Positions 1 to 7,054 of a stretch of DNA of 12,011 nt are shown here, piece by piece. The stretch spans positions 1 through 12,011 of the forward strand of contig CAXYYC010000038.1 in assembly GCA_964293815.1 (NCBI GenBank), in the 5' to 3' direction. This stretch comes from CTSOIL-112 sp964293815. GTDB lineage: Bacteria > Pseudomonadota > Gammaproteobacteria > Burkholderiales > Burkholderiaceae. The number at the start of each line of letters is the position of its first letter. The first letter of the stretch is position 1. The translations under genes were made by a program, and so were the position numbers. The notes below the pieces were generated by a model that saw only the letters and a list, made by a program, of their open reading frames with translations, did no database searches and had not been told where the DNA came from.

Positions 1-8
1 GGCGCGCA

Positions 9-29
9 GTCTATGGTCATTCCATAGAC
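9..29. repeat. Perfect 8-bp inverted repeat (small hairpin)
   Basis: GTCTATGG (9-16) and CCATAGAC (22-29) pair perfectly around the loop TCATT. There is no T-run on either side, so it is not a standard intrinsic terminator. It lies at the window edge and could belong to an element or gene end outside the window. Confidence 0.6.
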
Positions 30-75
30 AAGCGTCACAACGCAGTTAATCGCACACCAATCAACAGCCCGTCGG

Positions 76-179
76 GTTCTGGCAAAAAACACCCAGAACT
101 TTGTTGCAGCATAGGGGCTGTCGTAGAATGGCTACGACCCCTATCCTGCGTCGCGTTCTGAATGTTTTTTGCACAGAAC
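76..179. repeat. Long imperfect palindrome (about 104 bases) forming one extended hairpin
   Basis: The outer arms 76-99 and 155-179 are inverted copies of each other: GTTCTG, then GCAAAAAACA, then CAGAAC, with one one-base indel and two mismatches. Inside them GCAG (106-109) pairs with CTGC (146-149), ATAGGGG (111-117) with CCCCTAT (138-144) and TCGTAG (121-126) with CTACGA (132-137). There is a 3-base bulge at 118-120 and the loop is AATGG (127-131). Each outer arm is also self-complementary (GTTCTGG/CCAGAAC at 76-99), so a cruciform with three smaller hairpins is possible. The design resembles miniature inverted-repeat elements or a structured RNA. I do not recognise a named family. Confidence 0.8.
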
Positions 180-390
180 TCAGACTGGTTTGGGTTGTTA
201 CGTGTTTCCTACACAGTGTAATGCTTTTTTTCAAACTCGGCAGAAGTCTTGCGATCAACAGCGACTGCCACCGTGCCAGCATCCAAATAAATTACCCTTT
301 GCGCCAATGTGTTATCTACATAAGGGCAAAGGGCAAAAATTCAAGACGCTTTTCGCTACGGATGTCAATCCGGCGGATCGTCTGACGTGA

Positions 391-1266
391 TTAAATCGCT
401 TGATTACTAAAGGTATTGCAGCTGTTCGGATCACCGCTTTGCAGACCTTGTTTGAACCAACGCATCCGCTGTTCGGACGAGCCGTGGGTGAAGCTATCCG
501 GCACGACGTAGCCCTGCGAGCTTTTTTGCAGATAATCGTCACCGATTTTATGCGCGGCATTCATACCCTCTTGAATATCGCCATCCTCCAAAATTTGGTA
601 TTTTTGATTGGCGCGTGCCGCCCAAACGCCCGCGTAGCAGTCAGCTTGCAACTCCATGCGCACGGATAAGGCATTGGCCTGCGCTTCGGATACGCGACTG
701 CGCATTGAGCTGACCTTGGCTTCGATACCGGTCAAATACTGCACATGGTGGCCGACTTCATGCGCGATCACATAAGCTTGGGCAAAATCGCCGCCCGCGC
801 CCATTTGCTGTTCCAATTCTTTGAAAAAGGACAAGTCCAAATACACCTTTTGGTCGCCCGGACAGTAGAATGGTCCCGCTGCCGCTTGACCAATCCCACA
901 CGCAGTCTGCGTGCGACCACTGTACAGCACCATCGTTGGCGCGGGATATTTACCGCCAAATGCTTCGTTCCACACCTCTTTGGTGCTTTGCAATACTTTC
1001 GACGCAAAAACCGCCTGCTCGTCTGCCGTGCGCAAGCCTTTTGTACCCGTTGACGACGTTTGCGAGCTGCCCGTGACGCTATTAATCGCGCTGACGGTGC
1101 TCAAGGTCGTGGTCGGGCTGATGCCGAATACAAAATACGCCACCGCCGCCAAAATCATACCGCCAATGCCGACGCGCCCTGCGCCACTGCCCAAAATCCC
1201 ACCGCCGGATGATGAGCCACGACGATCTTCAATATCATCACTTTGCTGTAACGGATCCAAACGCAT
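391..1266 (-). CDS. ypfJ: YpfJ-type neutral zinc metallopeptidase, membrane-anchored
   Basis: This 291-residue protein matches the putative neutral zinc metallopeptidase (YpfJ) family, whose physiological substrate is not established. The zinc site is visible: HEVGH at residues 169-173 inside AHEVGHHVQYLTG, with a probable third ligand Glu205 in ELQADCYAG, and the family's HGSSEQR near 261-267. The N-terminus has a polar start, a Gly/Ser-rich stretch (18-36) and one hydrophobic segment (about 34-49), so the catalytic domain probably faces the periplasm. Cysteines 123, 135, 210 and 283 could form disulfides there. The ATG at 1266 is preceded by AGAAGGAAAG at good distance. The gene starts 62 bases after the rlmB stop on the same strand and may be co-transcribed with it. 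The length is normal and the frame intact. The family assignment is strong; the biological role is unknown. Confidence 0.9.
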   Translation of the reverse strand: MRLDPLQQSDDIEDRRGSSSGGGILGSGAGRVGIGGMILAAVAYFVFGISPTTTLSTVSAINSVTGSSQTSSTGTKGLRTADEQAVFASKVLQSTKEVWNEAFGGKYPAPTMVLYSGRTQTACGIGQAAAGPFYCPGDQKVYLDLSFFKELEQQMGAGGDFAQAYVIAHEVGHHVQYLTGIEAKVSSMRSRVSEAQANALSVRMELQADCYAGVWAARANQKYQILEDGDIQEGMNAAHKIGDDYLQKSSQGYVVPDSFTHGSSEQRMRWFKQGLQSGDPNSCNTFSNQAI

Positions 1267-1328
1267 GATGCTTTCCTTCTAAAAATAATAAAAACGGCTG
1301 TATTTTACCCAATTTATACCCTGTTGGG

Positions 1329-2075
1329 CTACTTTGCCACGCCGCGCTGACGCACGGTTTCAAACAAACACACGCCCGAGGCGACCGATACATTCAAGCT
1401 CGATACCGAACCGGCCATCGGGATGTTGACCAACTCATCGCAATGCTCGCGCGTCAAGCGGCGCATGCCTTCGCCTTCAGCGCCCATCACCCATGCAATC
1501 GGCCCTGCCACCTGCGCTTGATAAATGCTTTTCTCCGCCTGATCGTCCGTGCCGACCACCCAAATATCGTATTCCTTAATTTCGCGCAAAGTCCGCGCCA
1601 AATTCGTCACCATGATATACGGCACATGCTCCGCCGCGCCAGAGGCGACTTTCGCCACCGTCGCGTTAATCCCAACGGCTTTGTCTTTCGGCGCAATCAC
1701 CGCATGCACGCCCGCCGCATCCGCCACGCGCAAACACGCGCCCAAATTATGCGGATCGGTCACACCATCCAAAACCAGTAACAACGGCGCGCCAGAGACG
1801 TTTTCCAACACATCATCCAAACTGTGCGCCAGCGGCATATCCTCAACCAAAGCGGCTACACCCTGATGGCGCGAATGTCCTACCAAGCCATCCAAGCGGT
1901 GACGCTCAACCAAACGCGGCTCAATCCGCGCCTGCGCCAGCATACCGATAAAGTTCTGCATGCGTTTGTCCGCGCGGTTTTGTTCCACATAGACTTCTTG
2001 CACACTGCGCGCCGCGACGCGCAAACGTGCCTGCACCGCATGAAAACCAAACAATAATTTTTGTGCCATATCCAT
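1329..2075 (-). CDS. rlmB: 23S rRNA (guanosine-2251-2'-O)-methyltransferase RlmB
   Basis: RlmB is a SpoU/TrmH-class (SPOUT knot) enzyme that 2'-O-methylates G2251 in the peptidyl-transferase P loop of 23S rRNA, using SAM in the cytoplasm. The 248-residue product has the N-terminal substrate-binding domain (FGFHAVQARLR, about residues 9-19). It also has the three SpoU motifs: NLGACLRVA (110-118, with catalytic Arg116), VMGAEGEGMRRL (196-207) and IPMAGSVSSLNVSVA (218-232), which build the trefoil-knot SAM pocket. Length is typical. Two in-frame ATGs, at 2075 and 2069, compete. The second gives the more usual MAQK-like start and sits about 8 bases after GAAAG, while the first is very close to that site. 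A TACAAT at 2096-2101 could be its -10 box, but no good -35 is visible. Confidence 0.95.
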   Translation of the reverse strand: MDMAQKLLFGFHAVQARLRVAARSVQEVYVEQNRADKRMQNFIGMLAQARIEPRLVERHRLDGLVGHSRHQGVAALVEDMPLAHSLDDVLENVSGAPLLLVLDGVTDPHNLGACLRVADAAGVHAVIAPKDKAVGINATVAKVASGAAEHVPYIMVTNLARTLREIKEYDIWVVGTDDQAEKSIYQAQVAGPIAWVMGAEGEGMRRLTREHCDELVNIPMAGSVSSLNVSVASGVCLFETVRQRGVAK

Positions 2076-2164
2076 TCTTTCTTCAATATGCCGGCATTGT
2101 AACGCATTTCAATACCCAAGCAGCGCAAAAGCGTATGATGCCGCGCACTGCAATGACGCAAAAA

Positions 2165-2193
2165 AGGCGGTATCCGCTGAGTGAATACCGCCT
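2165..2193 (-). terminator. Intrinsic terminator after the MscS-type channel gene
   Basis: AGGCGGTAT (2165-2173) and ATACCGCCT (2185-2193) form a perfect 9-bp stem with an 11-base loop. Read on the minus strand the stem is followed directly by a T-run (complement of the A-run ending at 2165), the layout of a rho-independent terminator. It lies about 105 bases after the channel stop codon and 90 bases before rlmB, so it separates the two transcription units. Confidence 0.85.
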
Positions 2194-2282
2194 GATAGAT
2201 CGGTTGATTACATCATCTGAGGCTCGCCGCACCAGTCATGCAATACCGCCCCAATCGATTAAAAGTCCGCATCATGTCGCTG

Positions 2283-2308
2283 CATTACGCTGGTACATTA
2301 CGCCGGTG
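2283..2308. repeat. 13-bp tandem duplication at the 3' end of the channel gene
   Basis: CATTACGCTGGTA (2283-2295) is directly followed by CATTACGCCGGTG (2296-2308), two copies with two differences. The channel stop codon (TAA, complement of 2298-2300) lies in the second copy. It is probably a slippage duplication; a functional role is not evident. Confidence 0.6.
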
Positions 2309-3629
2309 CATCATGCGCCGTTGCAACCGGTTCTTCCGCAGGCTTTTGCACTGGTCGCATGGTAAAGACATCCACTTCGTGCTCACGCAACACGCGCCAC
2401 GCCGCCAAATTCACATCCGAAATTACGCCCAAACGACCATTCTCAGGGTCAATCAGCCACCAAGTAATTTCTAAAATATAACCTTTGTCACTGATTGACG
2501 AGAGCAATACGCGCGGCGGCGGATCGTTCGCCACACGCGGTAGCACCTCAACAGCCTGCACGATTTTGTCCATGATGAATTCCAGATCAATGTCGTAGTT
2601 CACCGGAATTTGTGTGCTGAGCCAATTTTTCTTATCGCGCAGAGTCCAGTTGACCACATTATTGATCACCAGATTTTCATTCGGCATCAAAATTTCATCG
2701 CCGCTTGCCCCTTCGATCAAGGTATAACGCGCGTTAATCGTGCGCACAATTCCGCGTGTGCCATCGGCGGTACTGATCAAATCGCCAATGCGAATGCCGC
2801 GTTCGAGCAGCATCACAAAGCCGGACACATAGTTACTGGCAATTTTTTGCAACCCAAGCCCGATACCGACACCCAACGCACCGCCGAACACCGACAGAAT
2901 CGTCAAATCAATACCCGCGGCGGATAAGCTGAATAGAACCGCCACCACCAGCAAGATACCATTGAGCAAGCGCACCAACACCATGCGCGCGGACAAATCC
3001 ATTTCGGCCAAGCGTCCCTTCGGACGACTCAGCAAAGCATTTTCAATCTCATGCGACAGCCACTGCATGACCAGCCACAGCACCATCAAGGTCAATACCA
3101 GCGTCAGGCAATCGAGCACCGAAATATGACTTTTACCCAGCGTCACGCTCCAGCCATCGAGCTTTCGCAACACCCCATCTAATTTGCCGATGTAATCAAG
3201 AAACATGACGCCCCAGATGAACACCATCGCCGAACGCTCGATGGTCGCTCGTCCCGCCCCCGCAGGCAAGGCGCGGCGCACCACATACAAAAACAGCCGA
3301 ATCATGAACCAAGCACCGAACAACCACGCCAAAAATTCAAACCAGATGGCGGAAAGTTCCTGCCGATGGTACACCTCCATCGCCACATGGGCGAACAACC
3401 ACAGCAACAGCGGCAGCAACATACGCATCAAAATATTGACCCAATTCGGCACTTTGTGCTGCAAATCACGTTGACGAAAAATCCGCTTGACCCACCATGT
3501 AATGCCATAGCCGAGCACAACGATCAACGCCGTGACCGCAATCGAGGTCGGGGTAATTTGTGCCAGTAGCTCACCCATACCGTTCACGGTGGGCGCTTGC
3601 TTGTTCAAGGTTTCTTCAATACCTGTCAT
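2298..3629 (-). CDS. MscS-family mechanosensitive ion channel
   Basis: This is a 443-residue inner-membrane channel of the small-conductance mechanosensitive family, which opens under membrane tension to release solutes during osmotic downshock. Hydrophobic segments lie near residues 26-48, 66-83, 96-117, 133-147 and 171-190, followed by the conserved MscS core. The core has a pore helix rich in Gly and Ala (249-272, GGALGVGIGLGLQKIASNYV), the beta domain (about 280-335, with IRIGDLI, GIVRTINARYT and PNENLV), and a C-terminal alpha/beta domain ending near 425. Two extra transmembrane segments make it larger than E. coli MscS (286 residues). The frame stays open upstream to 3821, but that part is Arg-rich and overlaps the PLD gene end. 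The ATG at 3629 follows AAGGAG with a 10-base gap and is the supported start. It lies 76 bases after the PLD gene and closes the putative three-gene operon. Confidence 0.92.
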   Translation of the reverse strand: MTGIEETLNKQAPTVNGMGELLAQITPTSIAVTALIVVLGYGITWWVKRIFRQRDLQHKVPNWVNILMRMLLPLLLWLFAHVAMEVYHRQELSAIWFEFLAWLFGAWFMIRLFLYVVRRALPAGAGRATIERSAMVFIWGVMFLDYIGKLDGVLRKLDGWSVTLGKSHISVLDCLTLVLTLMVLWLVMQWLSHEIENALLSRPKGRLAEMDLSARMVLVRLLNGILLVVAVLFSLSAAGIDLTILSVFGGALGVGIGLGLQKIASNYVSGFVMLLERGIRIGDLISTADGTRGIVRTINARYTLIEGASGDEILMPNENLVINNVVNWTLRDKKNWLSTQIPVNYDIDLEFIMDKIVQAVEVLPRVANDPPPRVLLSSISDKGYILEITWWLIDPENGRLGVISDVNLAAWRVLREHEVDVFTMRPVQKPAEEPVATAHDAPA

Positions 3630-3705
3630 GTGAATGGAACTCCTTTTGTCTGATTCAAATACGGATGCAGAGGCGATCAAGTCACGATCACTCAAGCCGC
3701 GACAC

Positions 3706-4428
3706 TCACGACACCGGATTGCCCGAATAGGCCACCGCATCAGCGGCGTGCGCACGCCAATTGTCAACGTAGCGTTTGATCGCGGCTGGCGACTGGCGAA
3801 TAATGACCACATTTTCCGCATTGCTGCGCTGGGCGTTATAAGTAAAATTATACGAGCCGGTCACGACCGCAGCATTGGCTGTGTCGTGGTCAAAAATCAT
3901 GACTTTGTTGTGCGCATTTTCATAGCGCGTTTCCAAGCGCACCGGAATACCGGCTTCGGACAAGCGAAGCCCATCCGAACCACGCGTATTATTGAGCATT
4001 TGCGCATCCAGCAAAACCTCGACATTCACCCCACGCTTATGCGCACGAATCAAGGCATTGGCCAAGGTGTCGTCGGTGAATACATACGCCTGTACCAAAA
4101 TATTGCGCTGGGCGTTGTTGATCAAACCGAGCAAGGTGCGTTGGATATTATCCTCAGGACTAAACAGTACCGTCACCTGCGCCGCTGCTGGTGTAGCAGG
4201 GGTAACGGCGCTCGCACCAGACTGTATCGCAGATTCGGATCCCTTCCTCTGAGTCAAACTGGGCGAAGCATCATTTTTGGCCACGGTGATGGCGGCCTCA
4301 TGCGGCGCGGCTGGATTGACCACTGCATCCGCACTGAAACCATTGCCCAGCCACTGAGTACCAGCGGCAAAGCCCACGCCCGCCAACGCAAACCCGATCA
4401 ATACATATTTCACCACGCCCCAGCGCAT
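3706..4428 (-). CDS. Membrane-anchored phospholipase D-like protein (single HKD motif, Nuc-like)
   Basis: The 240-residue product belongs to the phospholipase D superfamily, in the class with one HKD motif per chain, which normally works as a dimer on phosphodiester bonds (Nuc-type nucleases and related lipases). The motif is HNKVMIFD (173-180: His173, Lys175, Asp180) followed by TGSYNFT (190-196), the usual Gly-Ser and Asn positions. Residues 6-25 form a hydrophobic anchor or signal segment, so the domain (about 85-228) probably faces the periplasm behind a low-complexity linker (about 30-84, rich in Ala, Ser and Pro). The ATG at 4428 lies 2 bases after the upstream gene's stop and is preceded by AAGGA at 6 bases, indicating translational coupling. 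Substrate (DNA, RNA or lipid) cannot be told from sequence. Confidence 0.88.
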   Translation of the reverse strand: MRWGVVKYVLIGFALAGVGFAAGTQWLGNGFSADAVVNPAAPHEAAITVAKNDASPSLTQRKGSESAIQSGASAVTPATPAAAQVTVLFSPEDNIQRTLLGLINNAQRNILVQAYVFTDDTLANALIRAHKRGVNVEVLLDAQMLNNTRGSDGLRLSEAGIPVRLETRYENAHNKVMIFDHDTANAAVVTGSYNFTYNAQRSNAENVVIIRQSPAAIKRYVDNWRAHAADAVAYSGNPVS

Positions 4429-4430
4429 GT

Positions 4431-6092
4431 TCAGTCCTTTTTCTCTTTGCCCGCGTTGTCAACGCTACCCACGCGTTTGCGCAAATACGCGGCGAAAAAA
4501 CCATCGGTGCGATGCAAATGCGGTAACAACTGCAAATAATCCTCGCGCTCGGCATCCTCCGGCAGATCGATTTTCTGCGCGAGCAGCAATTCACGCGCCG
4601 ACACCCGCTCAAACTCAGGATGCTCGGCCAAAAAGGCATTCACCACATCTTGATTCTCATCAGGCAATATACTGCACGTCGCGTACACCAGCACGCCGCC
4701 GTCCTTCACCAAACGCGCCGCACTGCGCACAATGCTCGCCTGCAACTGGCTCAATCGCGCCACGCTATCCACGCCATGACGCCATTTCAAATCGGGATTG
4801 CGGCGTAAAGTACCCAAGCCGCTGCACGGTGCATCGACCAACACGCGGTCAAATTTACCTGCCAAACGTTTGATTTTCTGATCTTTTTCGCTTTCAATCA
4901 CGATGGTTTGCACGTTGGACAAGCCACTGCGCGCCAAACGTGGCTTGAGTTTGGCCAAACGATGCGCTGCCACGTCAAACGCGTACAGTCGCCCCGTGTT
5001 GCGCATCATCGCGCCGATTGCCAAGGTTTTACCGCCCGCGCCCGCGCAAAAATCCGCGACCATTTCGCCGCGCTTCGCGCCGAGCAAATGGGTCAACAGT
5101 TGACTGCCCTCGTCCTGCACCTCAATTGCACCCGAGGTGAAGACATCCAATTTTTGCAACGCTGGTTTTTTCAGCAAACGCAAGCCCAGCGGCGCCATTT
5201 CGCATGGCAGCGCATCAATGCCGGCGTGCTCAAACGCCTGAACCACCTCAGCTTTGCTCGCCTTGATCGTGTTCACGCGCACATCCAGCGGCGCAGGTTG
5301 ATTCAGCGCCGCGGTCAATTGCAAGGTTTCCGCCTCGCCATAAGCATCAACCAGCGCTTCAAACCATTCATCGGGCAAATTGCTGCGCACTGCCGCAGGC
5401 AATTGATCGACCGGCGCGCTCAATACATCCTGCAACCACACAAATTCCTCTTCGCTAATGGCCGCCTGCAAGCTCGGCAAATCCACGACTTTTTGCGCAC
5501 CGAGCAGAACCAAGCGCCGTCCCAGCGCGCCCGAGCCAGACTGCGCCAAGTGCGCAAACACGCGGCGATGGCGCAAAATCGTATAGATCGTTTCCGCCAC
5601 GATATGACGATCGCGCGCACCCAATTCCTTGTGCCCACGCAAAAATACCGATACCTGTTTATCCGCCGCTGTTTCAAACTGCAACACATCCAGCAACAGC
5701 ACCTGCGCACTCCACAAACATTGTGCCAAGCGTTTGCCTGATTCGGATGATGCGGCGATTTTTGGGATGCTCGGACTGGCGTCGGTTTTGCCACTGGACT
5801 TGGCGCGCGTGCCTTTACTCGCCGAAGCTTTCGTTCGCGCGCTCGGATCGGGGTAGCGCTCGGCATACGTTGGCTCGCCCGCATTTGCATCGGCCAAGGC
5901 CGCTTCCAGCGCCTTGCGTCGTGCATCCAACGCCACGGCGCTCACCGCCACACCATCGGCGCGTACAAATACGCCGCCGGATTGTACGCGCTCTTGTTCT
6001 TGCTTTTTCGCGGCTTTTTGCGCCAACTCGGCAGCCAAGCGCTCTTTCTTACTCGGTTTTTTGCTGTAGGACTTTTTCTTTACTTCAGTCAT
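4431..6092 (-). CDS. RsmB/NOP-family RNA (cytosine-5)-methyltransferase with long N-terminal extension
   Basis: This 553-residue SAM-dependent RNA m5C methyltransferase is of the RsmB/NOP2 group; RsmB itself methylates C967 of 16S rRNA. The order is a charged Lys/Ala-rich extension (about 1-115), a NusB-like helical RNA-binding region (about 120-260), a linker domain, and the Rossmann catalytic domain. SAM motif I is DFCAGAGGKT (347-356). Both functional cysteines are present: Cys423 in APCSGLG (motif IV) and Cys473 in ATCS (motif VI). FDRVLVD lies just before motif IV. E. coli RsmB has 429 residues, so the extra length is almost all N-terminal, with a short Lys-rich tail. Related proteins beside purN are known in betaproteobacteria. 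Whether it modifies C967 or another site is not proven, so no symbol is given. The Shine-Dalgarno before ATG 6092 is weak (GAAAG), with a small hairpin (6117-6132) upstream. Confidence 0.88.
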   Translation of the reverse strand: MTEVKKKSYSKKPSKKERLAAELAQKAAKKQEQERVQSGGVFVRADGVAVSAVALDARRKALEAALADANAGEPTYAERYPDPSARTKASASKGTRAKSSGKTDASPSIPKIAASSESGKRLAQCLWSAQVLLLDVLQFETAADKQVSVFLRGHKELGARDRHIVAETIYTILRHRRVFAHLAQSGSGALGRRLVLLGAQKVVDLPSLQAAISEEEFVWLQDVLSAPVDQLPAAVRSNLPDEWFEALVDAYGEAETLQLTAALNQPAPLDVRVNTIKASKAEVVQAFEHAGIDALPCEMAPLGLRLLKKPALQKLDVFTSGAIEVQDEGSQLLTHLLGAKRGEMVADFCAGAGGKTLAIGAMMRNTGRLYAFDVAAHRLAKLKPRLARSGLSNVQTIVIESEKDQKIKRLAGKFDRVLVDAPCSGLGTLRRNPDLKWRHGVDSVARLSQLQASIVRSAARLVKDGGVLVYATCSILPDENQDVVNAFLAEHPEFERVSARELLLAQKIDLPEDAEREDYLQLLPHLHRTDGFFAAYLRKRVGSVDNAGKEKKD

Positions 6093-6116
6093 GTTCTGCT
6101 TTCATTATTTTTAGTG

Positions 6117-6132
6117 CGGCACGCCTGTGCCG
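6117..6132. repeat. GC-rich hairpin in the leader of the RsmB-like gene
   Basis: CGGCAC (6117-6122) and GTGCCG (6127-6132) form a perfect stem with a 4-base loop, extended by G-T and T-A pairs on the outside. On the minus strand it lies about 25 bases upstream of the ATG and is followed by CACTAAAAATAATG, not a T-run, so it is a poor terminator. It may be a leader hairpin or a small dispersed repeat. Confidence 0.55.
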
Positions 6133-6214
6133 TATTGCTCAGATTAAGCTCTGATGATGACGATTGAACGTACATCCAAACTGCCGACATCATACTGGAT
6201 GAATATGGCCAAAA

Positions 6215-6242
6215 TGCGGTATTGCCAAGCACACAATCCGCA
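6215..6242 (-). terminator. Probable intrinsic terminator after purN
   Basis: TGCGG-T-ATTG (6215-6224) pairs with CAATCCGCA (6234-6242), leaving one bulged T and a 9-base loop. On the minus strand the stem is followed by TTTTGG, a short U-tract. It starts about 37 bases after the purN stop codon. The bulge and short T-run make it weaker than the other terminators here. Confidence 0.5.
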
Positions 6243-6278
6243 CAGTCTATAGGTTACTGCTTAGGCTACTGCGATCAT

Positions 6279-6929
6279 TTAGCCAAACACCCACTGCGCC
6301 GGTGCGCCCAATTTCGGATGCAGGCGAATACCCACCTCATCCCAAATCAAACCATCCTCAACGAACCACTGCACCACCTGCGGATACATCTGATGCTCGG
6401 TTTTCAGCACCCGCGCCGCCAAGGTGTCCGCTGTATCATCGGCCAACACCGGCACGCTCGACTGCATCACAATCGGCCCGTGATCCAACTCGGCAGTCAC
6501 ACCGTGTACCGTCGCGCCGTGGACTTTCACACCCGCCGCGAGCGCCTGCTCGTGCGTGTGCAAACCCTTGAAATTCGGCAAAATCGACGGGTGAATATTG
6601 AACATCCGCTGTGCGTAATGCTGCGTGAACATTGGCGTCAAAATCCGCATAAAGCCCGCTAACACCAGCAAGTCTGGCACAAACGCATCAATCGCCGCCA
6701 TCAGCGCCGCATCATACGCCTCGCGCGTGGCAAAATCCTTATGGCTCAGCACCACCGTGGGAATGCCCTGCGCCTGCGCGAACGCCAAGCCGCCCGCATC
6801 CGCGCGATTACTCACCACGGCGGCAATGCGCGCCAAACCATTCGCCGCCCACGCCTGCTGTTGCGCACGCTCGACGATGGACTTCATATTACTGCCGCCA
6901 CCCGAGATTAAAATAACGATGTTTTTCAC
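6279..6929 (-). CDS. purN: Phosphoribosylglycinamide formyltransferase (GAR transformylase)
   Basis: PurN transfers the formyl group of 10-formyltetrahydrofolate to glycinamide ribonucleotide, the third step of de novo purine synthesis, in the cytoplasm. The 216-residue product begins with the family's N-terminus (MKNIVILISGGGSNM), including the phosphate-binding GGGSN (10-14). The catalytic triad is intact: Asn111 and His113 in NIHPS, and Asp149 in ELDHGP. The folate-binding stretch around 88-97 (VLAGFMRIL) is conserved. The best start is the GTG at 6929, because it reproduces the normal N-terminus and has GAG at suitable distance. A TTG at 6950 would add seven atypical residues, and no ATG is available. 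It has its own promoter-like sequence upstream and a probable terminator downstream, so it may be transcribed alone. Confidence 0.95.
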   Translation of the reverse strand: MKNIVILISGGGSNMKSIVERAQQQAWAANGLARIAAVVSNRADAGGLAFAQAQGIPTVVLSHKDFATREAYDAALMAAIDAFVPDLLVLAGFMRILTPMFTQHYAQRMFNIHPSILPNFKGLHTHEQALAAGVKVHGATVHGVTAELDHGPIVMQSSVPVLADDTADTLAARVLKTEHQMYPQVVQWFVEDGLIWDEVGIRLHPKLGAPAQWVFG

Positions 6930-6975
6930 AATCAACTCTAAATTATTCAATTATTTCAATTAATTACCGAGCGAC

Positions 6976-7005
6976 ATTATACCCGAGGGCTCATGCGCCG
7001 GATAA
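6976..7005 (-). promoter_or_regulatory. Candidate promoter of purN
   Basis: A perfect -10 hexamer TATAAT (complement of 6976-6981) lies 46 bases upstream of the GTG start. The best -35 candidate is TTATCC (complement of 7000-7005) at 18-base spacing, a poor match. Transcription would begin near 6969, giving a leader of about 40 bases. I see no clear PurR operator. Confidence 0.45.
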
Positions 7006-7054
7006 CAATATACCGATATAAAAAGGATTTAATCGTCGGAATGACAATCTGAAA

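Larger units (their letters stand above)
1..390. other. Gene-free, hairpin-rich region downstream of the zinc metallopeptidase gene
   Basis: No reading frame here resembles a protein I recognise; the short frames present overlap in several frames and show no domain or plausible ribosome binding site. The stretch is dominated by inverted repeats: a perfect 8-bp stem with a 5-base loop at 9-29, a large palindrome at 76-179 (separate entry), and a perfect 11-base palindrome at 210-220 (TACAC-A-GTGTA) followed by a T-run. Bases 351-390, just after the metallopeptidase stop, hold short interleaved repeats (ATCC-GGC-GGAT at 368-378 and AGACG/CGTCT arms) that could give a weak terminator on the minus strand, but the pairing is poor. 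No tRNA or rRNA is apparent. Confidence 0.6.

Noticed and set aside
76..179. The large palindrome as an integron attC site
   Set aside because: It has the right size and symmetry, but the ends do not show the GTTRRRY and RYYYAAC core sites, and no integrase or cassette-like array is present.
61..390. Several frames of 73-94 residues in the first 390 bases
   Set aside because: They overlap each other on both strands, cross the large palindrome, have no ribosome site or family resemblance, and are best seen as chance frames.
1305..1330. Possible terminator after rlmB (CCCAA/TTGGG repeat)
   Set aside because: The stem is only 5 bp with an AT-rich loop and no T-run, and the next gene follows closely on the same strand.
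3630..3821. Upstream extension of the MscS-type channel by 64 residues
   Set aside because: The added part is Arg-rich with no homology to channels and overlaps the end of the PLD gene, while the ATG at 3629 has a clear AAGGAG site.
3634..4539. A 301-residue open frame on the plus strand opposite the PLD-like gene
   Set aside because: It is antisense to a gene with clear motifs, its translation is Arg/His-rich without recognisable domains, and it has the look of a shadow frame of GC-rich coding DNA.
4908..5741. A 277-residue plus-strand open frame opposite the RsmB-like gene
   Set aside because: It has Gln/Arg/His-rich, low-information sequence, no motif, and lies entirely over a well-supported methyltransferase.
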